A DNA stretch of 64,000 nucleotides from Microbacterium sp. T32 (lineage in GTDB: Bacteria > Actinomycetota > Actinomycetes > Actinomycetales > Microbacteriaceae). The translations under genes were made by a program, and so were the position numbers. Shown here one piece after another: positions 44,190 through 53,305 of this stretch (the stretch's first letter is position 1; every line of letters starts with the position of its first letter). Under the pieces are notes generated by a model. The model saw nothing but the letters and a program-made list of their open reading frames with translations, was not told the origin of the DNA and ran no database searches. The stretch covers positions 1 to 64,000 of the forward strand of contig NZ_LQQP01000012.1 of NCBI RefSeq assembly GCF_001619615.1, in the 5' to 3' direction.

Positions 44190-44472
44190 GGCCAGATCAC
44201 GTGCTCCCTCTCACGCGACACAATGCAGGAGAATCCGCGTCGGGCCCGCAGGGGTGCCGCGGGATTCCGGGGCGTCGGGGGCTCGGCATCCGGAATCTCC
44301 TTCGTCGTGTCTGCCGCCGGTCCCGGCAGAACTCCGGCGCGTTGGCGGCGCGCGGGCCTCACACGTCTCGGCACGCGGGATCCGCAGGAGTTGTGCCGGG
44401 CCTGCGCGCCCGCAACCCCGGGGCGGGGGATACTCGGGGCAGCGGTGCACGGATGCCGCCGGAGGAGGGACC
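44190..44472. other. ppc/mazG divergent spacer
   Basis: The 311-bp spacer has the ppc -10 box at its left edge, the word GGCCAGATCACGTG at 44190-44203, and weak inverted words (AGAACTCC near 44330, GGAGTTGT near 44390). No coding frame with plausible product was found on either strand; the open frame running into mazG is Arg/Ser-rich and unconvincing. No clear -10 for mazG beyond ATACTC near 44430. Confidence 0.5.
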
Positions 44473-45111
44473 GTGAGCGACGACGCGCTGCGCGAGGCCG
44501 CCGAGACGATGCGCGCGGTGCGCGAACGCTGCGTGTGGACGCAGACGATCGACCACCGCGACCTCGTGCCGTACCTGGTCGAGGAGAGCGCCGAGGTGAT
44601 CGACGCGGTGGAGTCCGGCACGCGCGCCGACCTGCGGGAGGAGCTCGGCGACCTGCTGTGGCAGGTGCTCTTCCACGCCGAGATCGCCGCAGGCGACCCG
44701 GAGGATCCGTTCGACATCGACGACGTGGCCCGCGGACTGACCGAGAAGATGGTGCGCCGGCACCCGCACGTGTTCGGCGACGCCGTGGCATCCACTCCCG
44801 AACAGGTTCTCGTGCACTGGAACGCGGCGAAGGCGGCCGAGAAGCGCGAGCGCACGAGCGTCCTGGACGGCGTCTCGGAGCACATGCCGTCGCTCGCCCT
44901 CGCGCAGAAAGTGCTCGGCAAGGCCGCGCAGGTCGGCGTGGTGGCGCCCGCGCACCGGCTGGCCGACCCGGCGACCGAGGCCGAGTTGGGGGACGCGCTG
45001 CTGGTGCTCGTGCAGCAGGCCCGCGAACACGGCTGGGATGCCGACCGCGCCCTGCGCGAACGTCTCCGCCGCCTGTCGGCCGAGGTGCGCGCGGCCGAGT
45101 CCGGGGTCTGA
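44473..45111 (+). CDS. mazG: MazG family nucleoside triphosphate pyrophosphohydrolase
   Basis: 212-residue single-domain MazG; hydrolyses (d)NTPs, including damaged ones, to monophosphate and PPi. The helical core has the metal-binding EESAEVIDAVESG followed by REELGDLLWQVLFHAEIA (ExxE...ExxD pattern) and the RRHPHVFGD signature with VLVHWNAAKAAEK. GGAGGAGGGA just upstream fixes GTG 44473. The backbone order mfd-mazG-eno is preserved, with ppc and others inserted. Confidence 0.94.
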   Translation: MSDDALREAAETMRAVRERCVWTQTIDHRDLVPYLVEESAEVIDAVESGTRADLREELGDLLWQVLFHAEIAAGDPEDPFDIDDVARGLTEKMVRRHPHVFGDAVASTPEQVLVHWNAAKAAEKRERTSVLDGVSEHMPSLALAQKVLGKAAQVGVVAPAHRLADPATEAELGDALLVLVQQAREHGWDADRALRERLRRLSAEVRAAESGV

Positions 45112-45115
45112 GGCC

Positions 45116-45135
45116 GGCCAGATCACGTGATCTGG
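45116..45135. repeat. 18-bp perfect palindrome downstream of mazG
   Basis: CCAGATCACGTGATCTGG (45118-45135) is perfectly self-complementary and starts seven bases after the mazG stop. Related words follow: CGAGATCACGCG (45137-45148) and CACGTGATCAGG (45183-45194). GGCCAGATCACGTG here (45116-45129) is identical to 44190-44203 on the other side of mazG. Confidence 0.85.
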
Positions 45136-45290
45136 CCGAGATCACGCGTCGCGACGCCCCATGGCGGGTGCTTTCGGCGAGTGCACGTGATCAGGTCGAG
45201 CGCCCCCGTCCCGGCCGCCCGCACCGTGAGCGCTGGGCCGGATCGTGGGCACTCGGCGCAGCGGCGCGCGGGCGCCGCGCGCGAGCCTGG

Positions 45291-45296
45291 AACAAT
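45291..45296 (+). promoter_or_regulatory. -10 box of leaderless hisS
   Basis: AACAAT, then GGGGAC and GTG 45303; six-base spacing, no Shine-Dalgarno. Confidence 0.5.
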
Positions 45297-45302
45297 GGGG
45301 AC

Positions 45303-46580
45303 GTGGCATCCGTGAACCCGCCGCGCGGCATGCGCGACTTCCTCCCCGCTGACAAGGCCCGACGCGAGCGCGTGCTCGCCGTGATCCGCGAGCGCTACCG
45401 CGCGCACGGCTTCGACGAGATCGAGACGCCCGTCATGGAGGAGTACTCGCGGCTGCACGCCGGCATGGGCGGCGACAACGAGAAGCTCTCGTTCAGCATC
45501 CTCAAGCGGGGAATGGATGCCGAGGCGATCCGCGGTGCGGCCGAGGATCCTGCCGCGCTCGCCGACCTGGGTCTGCGCTACGACCTGACCGTGCCGCTCG
45601 CCCGGTTCTACGCGACCAACCGCGCGCAGCTGCCGACGGTGTTCCGCGCCATCCAGATGGCGCCCGTGTGGCGGGCGGAGCGGCCGCAGAAGGGCCGCTA
45701 CCGCCAGTTCGTGCAGTGCGACATCGACATCATCGGCGACGCGTCCGCGCGCGCCGAGGCCGAGCTGATGACGGCGAGCCTCGACGTGCTCGACGCCCTG
45801 GGGCTCGAGGGCGGCATCGTCCGGGTCAACGACCGCCGTGCGCTCGACGCGATGCTCGACGTGTTCGGCTTCGCCGCGGACGAGCGCCCCGGCGTCCTCA
45901 TCACCATCGACAAGCTCGACAAGATCGGGCCGTCGGGCGTCGTGGCCGAGCTCCGCGAGCGCGGCACGACTCCGGACGCCGTCGACGCCTTCGCCGCCTA
46001 CCTCGACCGGCCGAGCGCCGACGACGCCGGCTTCGATGCCGCGGGCATCCGTGCGGCGCTGCCGGCCGGCATCCCGGACGAGATCGTCGACCACCTCGTC
46101 GCCCTCGGCGACACCGTCGCCGCCGCGCGCGGTGCCGAGGCCCCGCTGCGCTTCGACCCGTTCCTGGTCCGCGGCATGGGGTACTACACGGGCACGATCT
46201 TCGAGCTCGCGCACCCGAGCGTCGACTACTCGCTCGGCGGCGGCGGTCGCTACGACGGCATGATCGGCCGATTCCTCGGACAGGACGTGCCGGCGGTGGG
46301 CTTCTCGATCGGGTTCGAGCGGATCGTCGACCTGCTCCAGGATGCCGACGACTCGGGCTCCCGCTCCCTCGTGCTGGTGCATGATCGCGACGTGCCGCTC
46401 GCGCAGCTGCTGCGGATCAAGGCCGCGCTCGTCGCCGACGGCGCCCGCGTGCGCCTCGAGCAGCGGCCGAAGAACATGAAGGCGCTGCTCGAGCGCTCGA
46501 GCGCCGACGGCTACACGTCCTTCGCGACGGTCGGCGCCGACAGCACGATCGACTCGCTCGAGATCAAGCCGCTCGGCTGA
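45303..46580 (+). CDS. hisS: histidyl-tRNA synthetase
   Basis: 425-residue class II synthetase charging tRNA-His. Motif 1 (PPRGMRDFLPAD start, VMEEYSRL), DLTVPLARFYA, motif 2 region FRAIQMAPVWRAERPQKGRY (FRAIQ..WR..RPQ..RYR), HisA LVRGMGYYTGTIFELA, motif 3 GGGGRYDGMIGRF and GFSIGFERI, plus a C-terminal anticodon-binding domain. GTG 45303 follows AACAAT by six bases. A compact hairpin covers its stop codon. Confidence 0.96.
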   Translation: MASVNPPRGMRDFLPADKARRERVLAVIRERYRAHGFDEIETPVMEEYSRLHAGMGGDNEKLSFSILKRGMDAEAIRGAAEDPAALADLGLRYDLTVPLARFYATNRAQLPTVFRAIQMAPVWRAERPQKGRYRQFVQCDIDIIGDASARAEAELMTASLDVLDALGLEGGIVRVNDRRALDAMLDVFGFAADERPGVLITIDKLDKIGPSGVVAELRERGTTPDAVDAFAAYLDRPSADDAGFDAAGIRAALPAGIPDEIVDHLVALGDTVAAARGAEAPLRFDPFLVRGMGYYTGTIFELAHPSVDYSLGGGGRYDGMIGRFLGQDVPAVGFSIGFERIVDLLQDADDSGSRSLVLVHDRDVPLAQLLRIKAALVADGARVRLEQRPKNMKALLERSSADGYTSFATVGADSTIDSLEIKPLG

Positions 46581-46596
46581 CGGGGAGTCCCGTCAG
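46577..46596. terminator. bidirectional hairpin containing both convergent stop codons
   Basis: CTGACGGG (46577-46584) - GAGT - CCCGTCAG (46589-46596). The left arm contains the hisS TGA (46578-46580) and the right arm the complement of the stop codon of the convergent XRE gene (46593-46595). Confidence 0.75.
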
Positions 46597-47450
46597 GCGA
46601 CGGCGCTGATCAAGGCCTGATCGGGGTGCTCGGACGCGAGCCGTTCCAGGCGCGCGGCCGTCGCGGCATCCCTCGGGGAGAACCACACCACGCGGGATCC
46701 CAGGCTCTCGTCGACCCACGCGCTCGCCATCTCCAGGTGCAGCTCGCCGACGCGATCGTTCACGATGTGCTTCACCGAGTGGCGTTCGCTGCTCACGTCG
46801 CCGCGGCTCCACAGCTCGGCGAAGCGCGGCGAGACCCGCTCCAGGTCGGCGATGAAGCGCTGCCACGACGGCTCGTCGTGATGCCGGCCGTACGCGGACC
46901 GCAGGCGCGCGGCCATGCGGCGTTGCGCGTGCTCGAGGTCGACGTGCGCGCGCTGCCATGTCTCGTCGGTGAAGAGCAGCACGGCGCAGTTCCGGCGCTC
47001 GGCCGGAACGTCGTCGAGGTCGTCGAACAGGTACCGGTACGACCGGTTGTAGGCGCGGATCTCGAAGCGCGACGTCTGCAGCGCCGCGGGGTACGGAAGC
47101 AGTTTCTCGAGCAGGTCGAGGTGCGGGGTGTCGACGCATCCGCGCGCTTCGCGCTCCGGTCGGGGGAGGTCGGCGAGCGCGAACAGGTGGTCCCGCTCGT
47201 CGTCGGTGAGTCGCAGAGCCCGGGCGATCGCTCCGACGACCTGGGCGGATGCCGCGATGGGGCGGCCCTGCTCGAGCCACGTGTACCAGGTGAGGCCGAC
47301 CCCGGCGAGCTGTGCGACTTCTTCGCGGCGCAGCCCCGCGACCCGGCGGCGGGAGCCGTCCGGCAGGCCGACGTCGGCCGGCTGCAGCCGTGCGCGCCGA
47401 CCGCGGAGGAACGCCGCGAACTCCGCGCGCGCGTCGTCGGATCGGGTCAT
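46593..47450 (-). CDS. XRE-type regulator with MmyB-like ligand-binding domain
   Basis: 285 residues: N-terminal helix-turn-helix (RRVAGLRREEVAQLAGVGLTWYTWLEQGRP, quoted motif LRREEVAQLAGVGLTWYTWL) and a C-terminal PAS-like MmyB domain (SRFEIRAYNRSYRYLF, VDLEHAQRRMAARLRSAYG, HPDLGTRVVWFSPRD-like SLGSRVVWFSPRDA). Actinobacterial members usually control the adjacent gene. GGAGACGCC precedes ATG 47450. Divergent from an MFS exporter gene, with a repeated GGTACCAGGAT element between them as the likely operator. Confidence 0.88.
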   Translation of the reverse strand: MTRSDDARAEFAAFLRGRRARLQPADVGLPDGSRRRVAGLRREEVAQLAGVGLTWYTWLEQGRPIAASAQVVGAIARALRLTDDERDHLFALADLPRPEREARGCVDTPHLDLLEKLLPYPAALQTSRFEIRAYNRSYRYLFDDLDDVPAERRNCAVLLFTDETWQRAHVDLEHAQRRMAARLRSAYGRHHDEPSWQRFIADLERVSPRFAELWSRGDVSSERHSVKHIVNDRVGELHLEMASAWVDESLGSRVVWFSPRDAATAARLERLASEHPDQALISAVA

Positions 47451-47517
47451 GGCGTCTCCTTCCGACGCGAGCATAGGCGGCGAGGCGCTCATGAGCCGCG
47501 CTGAGGGGAGTGGTCTC

Positions 47518-47551
47518 GGTACCAGGATGAGGAGGCTCCTGGTACCAGGAT
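47518..47551. promoter_or_regulatory. candidate operator between XRE regulator and MFS gene
   Basis: GGTACCAGGAT occurs at 47518-47528 and again at 47541-47551 (23 bp apart). GGTACCAGG (47518-47526) also forms an inverted repeat with CCTGGTACC (47538-47546). It lies just where the -35 of the MFS promoter should be. Confidence 0.65.
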
Positions 47552-47562
47552 CCCGCACCCAT

Positions 47563-47568
47563 CATGCT
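47563..47568 (+). promoter_or_regulatory. -10 box of leaderless MFS gene
   Basis: CATGCT followed by GGCACC and ATG 47575; six-base spacing. The operator repeats lie 12-45 bases upstream. Confidence 0.45.
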
Positions 47569-47574
47569 GGCACC

Positions 47575-49020
47575 ATGACCACTTCCGCGCACCCCGCCAC
47601 CGGCGCGTCGCCCGTGCCGATGGCATCCCCCTCCCCGGCGGTCCCCACCTGGCGCTACATCGGGTTCCTCCTCGGACCCGGCGTCGGCACGTTCGCCTTC
47701 AACGCGGTCACCGTCATCCTCCCGACGCTGCGCGATCGCTTCGGTTCCGACGACGTCTCGCTCGAGCTCGTCATCGCCGGGTACGGGGTCCCCTTCGCGG
47801 TGCTGCTCATCCTCGGCGGGCGCCTCGGAGACCGCTTCGGACGTCACCGTCTCTACACGGTGGGAATGGGTCTGTTCCTCGTCTCGGCTGTCGCGTGCGC
47901 GTTCGCACCCTCCGTTGCGATGCTCATCGTGGCGCGAGTCGTGCAGGGAGTGGGGGCCGCGCTCTGCACGCCGCAGGTGCTCGCCACCATCCAGGCGACC
48001 TCGCGCGGAGCCGCGCGGACCCGCGCGATCGCGGCCTTCGGTGCGAGCGGCGGCATCGGCTCGGCGGTCGGCCAGGTCGCCGGTGGCGCGCTCGCCGCGA
48101 CGAGCTTCGGCGTGGTCGACGGCTGGCGGGCGGTGTTCGTCGTCGTGGCGCTGGTGGCCGCCGCCGCGATCGCGCTGGCGCCCCTCGCGCCGCGGAGTCG
48201 CTCGCACGAGCACGTCGCGATCGACCTGGTCGGAACCGCCGCGCTGGGCATCGGCATCCTGGCCGCGTCCGTCGCGCTGACGTTCGGCCCGGCGTGGGGC
48301 TGGTCGTGGCCGGTGTACGTCGTGCTGTTCGTCGCCGCGGTCGCGCTGGTGGCGATGTGGCGGCACCAGGATGCCGTGGAGCGCAGCGGTCGCGTGCCGC
48401 TCCTGCCTCCGAGCGTCCTGCGTCTGCGCCCGCTGCAGCTCGGGCTGCTGTCGGCGGCGCTGTTCTTCGCCGGATACTCGGCGCTCCTCTACGTCTTCCC
48501 GCGCGCCGTGGAGGCGGGCGGCATGACGTCGCTGCAGGCGGGCCTGGCGCTGCTGCCGTTCGCGGTGGTGTTCGCGGCGGTGTCGCTCACGGTCGCGCGT
48601 GTGCAGGCGCGCCTGGGCGACGCGACGCTGGCATGGGGTGTCGGCCTGCAGCTCGTGGCCCTGGTCGCGATGTCGGTGACCGTGGTGCTGGCCTGGGGTT
48701 CCGACATCGGCCTGTGGCTGCAGCCGGCCCTGGTGATCCTGGGGGCGGGCCAGGCGCTGATCTTCTCGCCGCTGACGCAGCTCGTCGTGCGCGAGGTGCC
48801 GGTGCGGGCCGCGGGGCTGTCGGGCGGCATGTTCAGCACGGCGCAGCAGATCGCGCTGTCCTTCGGCGTCATCGTGATCGGCGGGGTCGTGTCGTTCACG
48901 CACGTCGCGGGCCGCGACGAACTGCTCGCCGGCCTCGCGCTCGACATCGTCCTCGCCGTCGCGGTGCTCGTGCTGGCGCTCGTGCTGCGGGCGCGGGGTC
49001 GGCGGCACGCCGAGGGCTGA
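47575..49020 (+). CDS. MFS drug-resistance-type transporter
   Basis: 481 residues with about 14 transmembrane helices, the DHA2 layout. Motif A-like GGRLGDRFGRHRLYTVG in loop 2-3 and motif C-like helix 5 (AFGASGGIGSAVGQVAGG) are visible; VGAALCTPQVLATIQATSR is typical of EmrB/QacA exporters. Probably a proton-driven drug or metabolite exporter; the substrate is unknown. ATG 47575 is six bases after CATGCT, with the GGTACCAGGAT repeats over the -35 region, so repression by the divergent XRE protein is likely. Confidence 0.9.
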   Translation: MTTSAHPATGASPVPMASPSPAVPTWRYIGFLLGPGVGTFAFNAVTVILPTLRDRFGSDDVSLELVIAGYGVPFAVLLILGGRLGDRFGRHRLYTVGMGLFLVSAVACAFAPSVAMLIVARVVQGVGAALCTPQVLATIQATSRGAARTRAIAAFGASGGIGSAVGQVAGGALAATSFGVVDGWRAVFVVVALVAAAAIALAPLAPRSRSHEHVAIDLVGTAALGIGILAASVALTFGPAWGWSWPVYVVLFVAAVALVAMWRHQDAVERSGRVPLLPPSVLRLRPLQLGLLSAALFFAGYSALLYVFPRAVEAGGMTSLQAGLALLPFAVVFAAVSLTVARVQARLGDATLAWGVGLQLVALVAMSVTVVLAWGSDIGLWLQPALVILGAGQALIFSPLTQLVVREVPVRAAGLSGGMFSTAQQIALSFGVIVIGGVVSFTHVAGRDELLAGLALDIVLAVAVLVLALVLRARGRRHAEG

Positions 49021-49121
49021 GCCGGGAAGGGACCCGAGCCGGGCGCGGGGCCTGAGCCGCGCGGGACCGGGGGCCCCTTGGACGTCACCCGCCGTTCACC
49101 CCGGCGCGATGGAATGACACC

Positions 49122-49940
49122 ATGCGCAGGCGTCGGCCGATCACCGTCACCGTCGCGTCGTCGGTCGCGGTGCTCGGCACGGCGGCGGTGGGGGTGCGCA
49201 CCCTCATCGCCCGACAGGCCGCGATCGCGCGTCGCCGCATCGGCAAGCCCCTCGGGGAGCAGGCACTGGATGCCGACCGCGTGTGGCGCCGCAAGAAGCA
49301 TCCCGGTCCGCCGGTCGAGCTCCTGCTGCTCGGGGATTCGATCGCGGCGGGTCTGGGCGCCGGCCACCGGCGCGACACGCTCGGCGCCCGGCTCGCGAAG
49401 GGCATCGCCGGCGCGGAAGGACGACCGGTGCGGCTGCGGACCGCCGCGGTCGTCGGGTCCGAGAGCTCGGCCCTCGCCGGGCAGCTCGCGGCGGTGCCGG
49501 CGGACTATCGCGCCGACGTCGCGGTGATCGTCGTGGGCGGCAACGACGTGACGCACCGCATCCCGGCATCCCGTGCCGCCGAACAGCTCGAGGTCATCGT
49601 GCGCGCGCTGCGCGACACGGGCGTGCCTGTGGTCGTCGGAACCTGCCCCGATCTGGGGACGCTGCGGGCGATCCCGCAACCCCTGCGGTCCCTCGCCGCG
49701 CGGTCGTCGCGCCAGCTCGCGGCGGCTCAGGCCGCGGCGGTGCACCGCGCCGGGGGCCGCGTCGTCCCCCTCGCGCGGGCCGTCGGGCCGGTGTTCGCCG
49801 AGCGTCCGGACGAGATGTTCAGCGTCGACCGCTTCCACCCGAGCGCCCTCGGGTACCGCCGCACCGCCGAGGCGCTGCTGCCCGCGGTCCTCGCCGCGCT
49901 GAAGCCCGCGGCGGTCCCGGTCGGCGGTCCAAACTCCTGA
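49122..49940 (+). CDS. SGNH/GDSL-family hydrolase
   Basis: 272-residue lipase/esterase-like protein with an N-terminal hydrophobic stretch (residues 7-25) that is probably a signal anchor. Block I LLLLGDSIAAGLGAG (nucleophile Ser), block III VIVVGGNDVTH and block V DRFHPSALGYR (Asp-His) are intact, giving a complete catalytic set. Likely an extracytoplasmic esterase; the substrate is unknown. A weak TGGAAT hexamer lies six bases before ATG 49122. Its stop codon lies inside an intergenic palindrome. Confidence 0.87.
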   Translation: MRRRRPITVTVASSVAVLGTAAVGVRTLIARQAAIARRRIGKPLGEQALDADRVWRRKKHPGPPVELLLLGDSIAAGLGAGHRRDTLGARLAKGIAGAEGRPVRLRTAAVVGSESSALAGQLAAVPADYRADVAVIVVGGNDVTHRIPASRAAEQLEVIVRALRDTGVPVVVGTCPDLGTLRAIPQPLRSLAARSSRQLAAAQAAAVHRAGGRVVPLARAVGPVFAERPDEMFSVDRFHPSALGYRRTAEALLPAVLAALKPAAVPVGGPNS

Positions 49941-50006
49941 GTTTCGCGCGTCGGGCCGGTCGGGGACGCCGCTGCCGGGCGGAACCGTCCGAAAACTCAG
50001 GAGTTT
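49931..50006. repeat. inverted repeat AAACTCCTGAGTTT / AAACTCAGGAGTTT
   Basis: AAACTCCTGAGTTT (49931-49944) and AAACTCAGGAGTTT (49993-50006) are exact inverses 48 bp apart, each also nearly palindromic, and both are followed by CGC. The TGA of the SGNH hydrolase gene lies inside the first arm. Confidence 0.85.
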
Positions 50007-50136
50007 CGCACGCGGCGCCGGCCCGCCGACCCCGCGTCGGTCCCGGCAAACGCATAGCCACCCGGCCTACCGTGACCGCACGCCTCCTCTGACCGTTCTC
50101 CTGACCACCTGGCACGCCGCGCCCGTTCCGCTCGGC

Positions 50137-50958
50137 GTGATCGTCGTGGCATCCGCTCTCTACATCACCGGGGTCGTGCGGGTGCGACGTCGCGGGGAGA
50201 ACTGGCCGGTGCTCCGCACGATCGGCTTCTTCGCGCTCGGCCTCGCCCCCTACGCCGTCATCGAGTTGGGCTTCCTCGGGGCGTACTCGTCCGAGCTGCG
50301 GTGGGCGTTCTCGACACGCATCGCGCTGCTGATCTTCGCGGTCCCCGCCGGCATCGCGGCCGGCCGCCCGCTCGACCTGTACTCGCTCGCGACCGGTGAT
50401 CGGGGGCGCGCCCGCCTCGACCGACTGCTCGCGACGCGCCTGGTCCGGATCACCGGCAACGCGATGGTCGCCACCGTCGTCATCGCCGCCGTGTTCTGCC
50501 TGTTCCTGACGCCGGTCGCCGGCATCCTGCGCGTGAACCCCGTCATCGAGGCCTCGCTCGGGATCGTCGTGCCGCTGGTCGGACTCGCGATGGTGCTGCC
50601 GATGATGGCGCTCGGCGCCGTCCACACCGGCACCTTCATCGCGATCGAGTTCCTGCTCGCGTTCGTCGAACTGCTCATCGACTCCGTGCCGGGACTCCTG
50701 ATGCGCCTGAACGACTCGGTGCTCGACCTGATCCCGGATGCCACGCAGGCGGTGGCGTGGTGGCCCTCGACGCTGCACGACCAGCACCTCGCCGGCGACC
50801 TCATCTGGTTCATCGCCGAGTTCGCCGACGTGCCGATCCTCGTGATCCTCATGGTGCGCTGGATGCGCACCGACCGGGCCGAGGCGAAGAGCTACGACGA
50901 CCTGTCCGATGAGGACTACGACGAAATGACGCGGGCCCACCTGCACGGACCCCGTTGA
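50137..50958 (+). CDS. CtaG-like (caa3-type oxidase assembly family) membrane protein
   Basis: At least 273 residues with about six transmembrane helices. The C-terminal HDQHLAGDLIWFIAEFADVP matches the DQxLAG-W signature of caa3_CtaG proteins, and WPVLRTIGFFALGL matches their N-terminal part. The family's His-rich helix (HMxxH) is replaced here by STRIALLIFAVPAG, so copper binding is doubtful. GTG 50137 is the first standard start. In-frame CTG codons at 50089 and 50101 would restore a family-like N-terminus (LTVLLTTWHAAPVPLG), so the true start may be upstream. Confidence 0.75.
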   Translation: MIVVASALYITGVVRVRRRGENWPVLRTIGFFALGLAPYAVIELGFLGAYSSELRWAFSTRIALLIFAVPAGIAAGRPLDLYSLATGDRGRARLDRLLATRLVRITGNAMVATVVIAAVFCLFLTPVAGILRVNPVIEASLGIVVPLVGLAMVLPMMALGAVHTGTFIAIEFLLAFVELLIDSVPGLLMRLNDSVLDLIPDATQAVAWWPSTLHDQHLAGDLIWFIAEFADVPILVILMVRWMRTDRAEAKSYDDLSDEDYDEMTRAHLHGPR

Positions 50959-50989
50959 CCCGCACGGTTCGCATCGTCAGGCTGGGGGA

Positions 50990-51679
50990 GTGCCCACCCA
51001 CGACGACGTCGACGGCTTCCTGACCGACACCCTGATCGGTCACGACCCGGTCCTGGATGCCGCGCTCTCCGCGCAGCAGGACGCCGGACTCCCGGCGATC
51101 GAGGTGTCGCCGGTCAGCGCGAAGCTGCTGCACCTGCTGGCGCGGATCAGCGGCGCACGCCGCGTGCTGGAGATCGGGACGCTCGCCGGGTACTCGACGA
51201 TCTGGCTCGCGCGAGCGGTGCCCGACGGCGGTCGGGTCGTCACGATCGAGGCGGAGGAGCGCAACGCCGCCATCGCCCGCGCGAATCTGGAGCGGGCGGG
51301 GGTCGCCGACCGCGTCGACATCCGCGTGGGCCGCGGCACCGACGTCCTCCCGAGTCTCGCGAACGAGGAGCCGTTCGACCTGGTCTTCGTGGATGCCGAC
51401 AAGGAGTCCAACCCCGCCTACCTCGACTGGGCCGCGCGGCTCGGCCGTCCCGGCACCGTCGTTGTGCTCGACAACGTCGTGCGGGCCGGAGCGGTCGCCG
51501 ATCCGCCGCCCGGGGACACGAAGGTCGCCGGGGCGCGCGCCGGCGTCGTGATGCTGGGGCAGGATCCGCGCTTCGACGCCACCGCGCTGCAGACGCTCGA
51601 CCGCAAGGGGTGGGACGGCCTCGCGATCGCGATCCTCACCGACGCCGTGGCATCCGGGACCGCGTCGTGTGTCGCGTGA
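50990..51679 (+). CDS. class I SAM-dependent O-methyltransferase
   Basis: 229-residue methyltransferase of the catechol/caffeoyl-CoA OMT-like group (methyltransf_3). The SAM-binding motif VLEIGTLAGYSTIWLA is followed by VVTIEAEERNAAIA, the metal-coordinating DLVFVDADKESNPAYLDWA and VVVLDNVVRAGAV. Cytoplasmic; the substrate is unknown. GTG 50990 lies six bases after CAGGCT, possibly leaderless. Directly upstream of the eno promoter region. Confidence 0.9.
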   Translation: MPTHDDVDGFLTDTLIGHDPVLDAALSAQQDAGLPAIEVSPVSAKLLHLLARISGARRVLEIGTLAGYSTIWLARAVPDGGRVVTIEAEERNAAIARANLERAGVADRVDIRVGRGTDVLPSLANEEPFDLVFVDADKESNPAYLDWAARLGRPGTVVVLDNVVRAGAVADPPPGDTKVAGARAGVVMLGQDPRFDATALQTLDRKGWDGLAIAILTDAVASGTASCVA

Positions 51680-53119
<1,440 letters not shown>

Positions 53120-53136
53120 ACGCACCCGCGTGAGGA

Positions 53137-53160
53137 GGGGGGAGCCGCAAGGCTCCTCCC
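53137..53160 (+). terminator. eno terminator
   Basis: GGGGGGAGCC - GCAA - GGCTCCTCCC with one bulge, followed by TTCGTCGTT, 18 bases after the eno stop. Confidence 0.75.
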
Positions 53161-53305
53161 TTCGTCGTTCCCGGGCCCGTCGTTCCCCGGGACGGAAGCC
53201 GAGCGGATGCCGTGAGCCCGGCGCGTCACCGGGGTGCCCGGGGCGCGCGACATAGAGTCGGATACCGTCCGGGCGCGCACGTGCGCCGGTGAGGAAGGAG
53301 ACGTC

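Noticed and set aside
44176..44472. 99-residue upstream extension of MazG
   Set aside because: Arg/Ser/Pro-rich translation without MazG character. GGAGGAGGGA immediately before GTG 44473 marks the start.
45241..45302. Extension of hisS upstream through the in-frame open region starting at 43878
   Set aside because: That frame passes through antisense ppc and out-of-frame mazG sequence. The family N-terminus (NPPRGMRDFLP) begins at GTG 45303.
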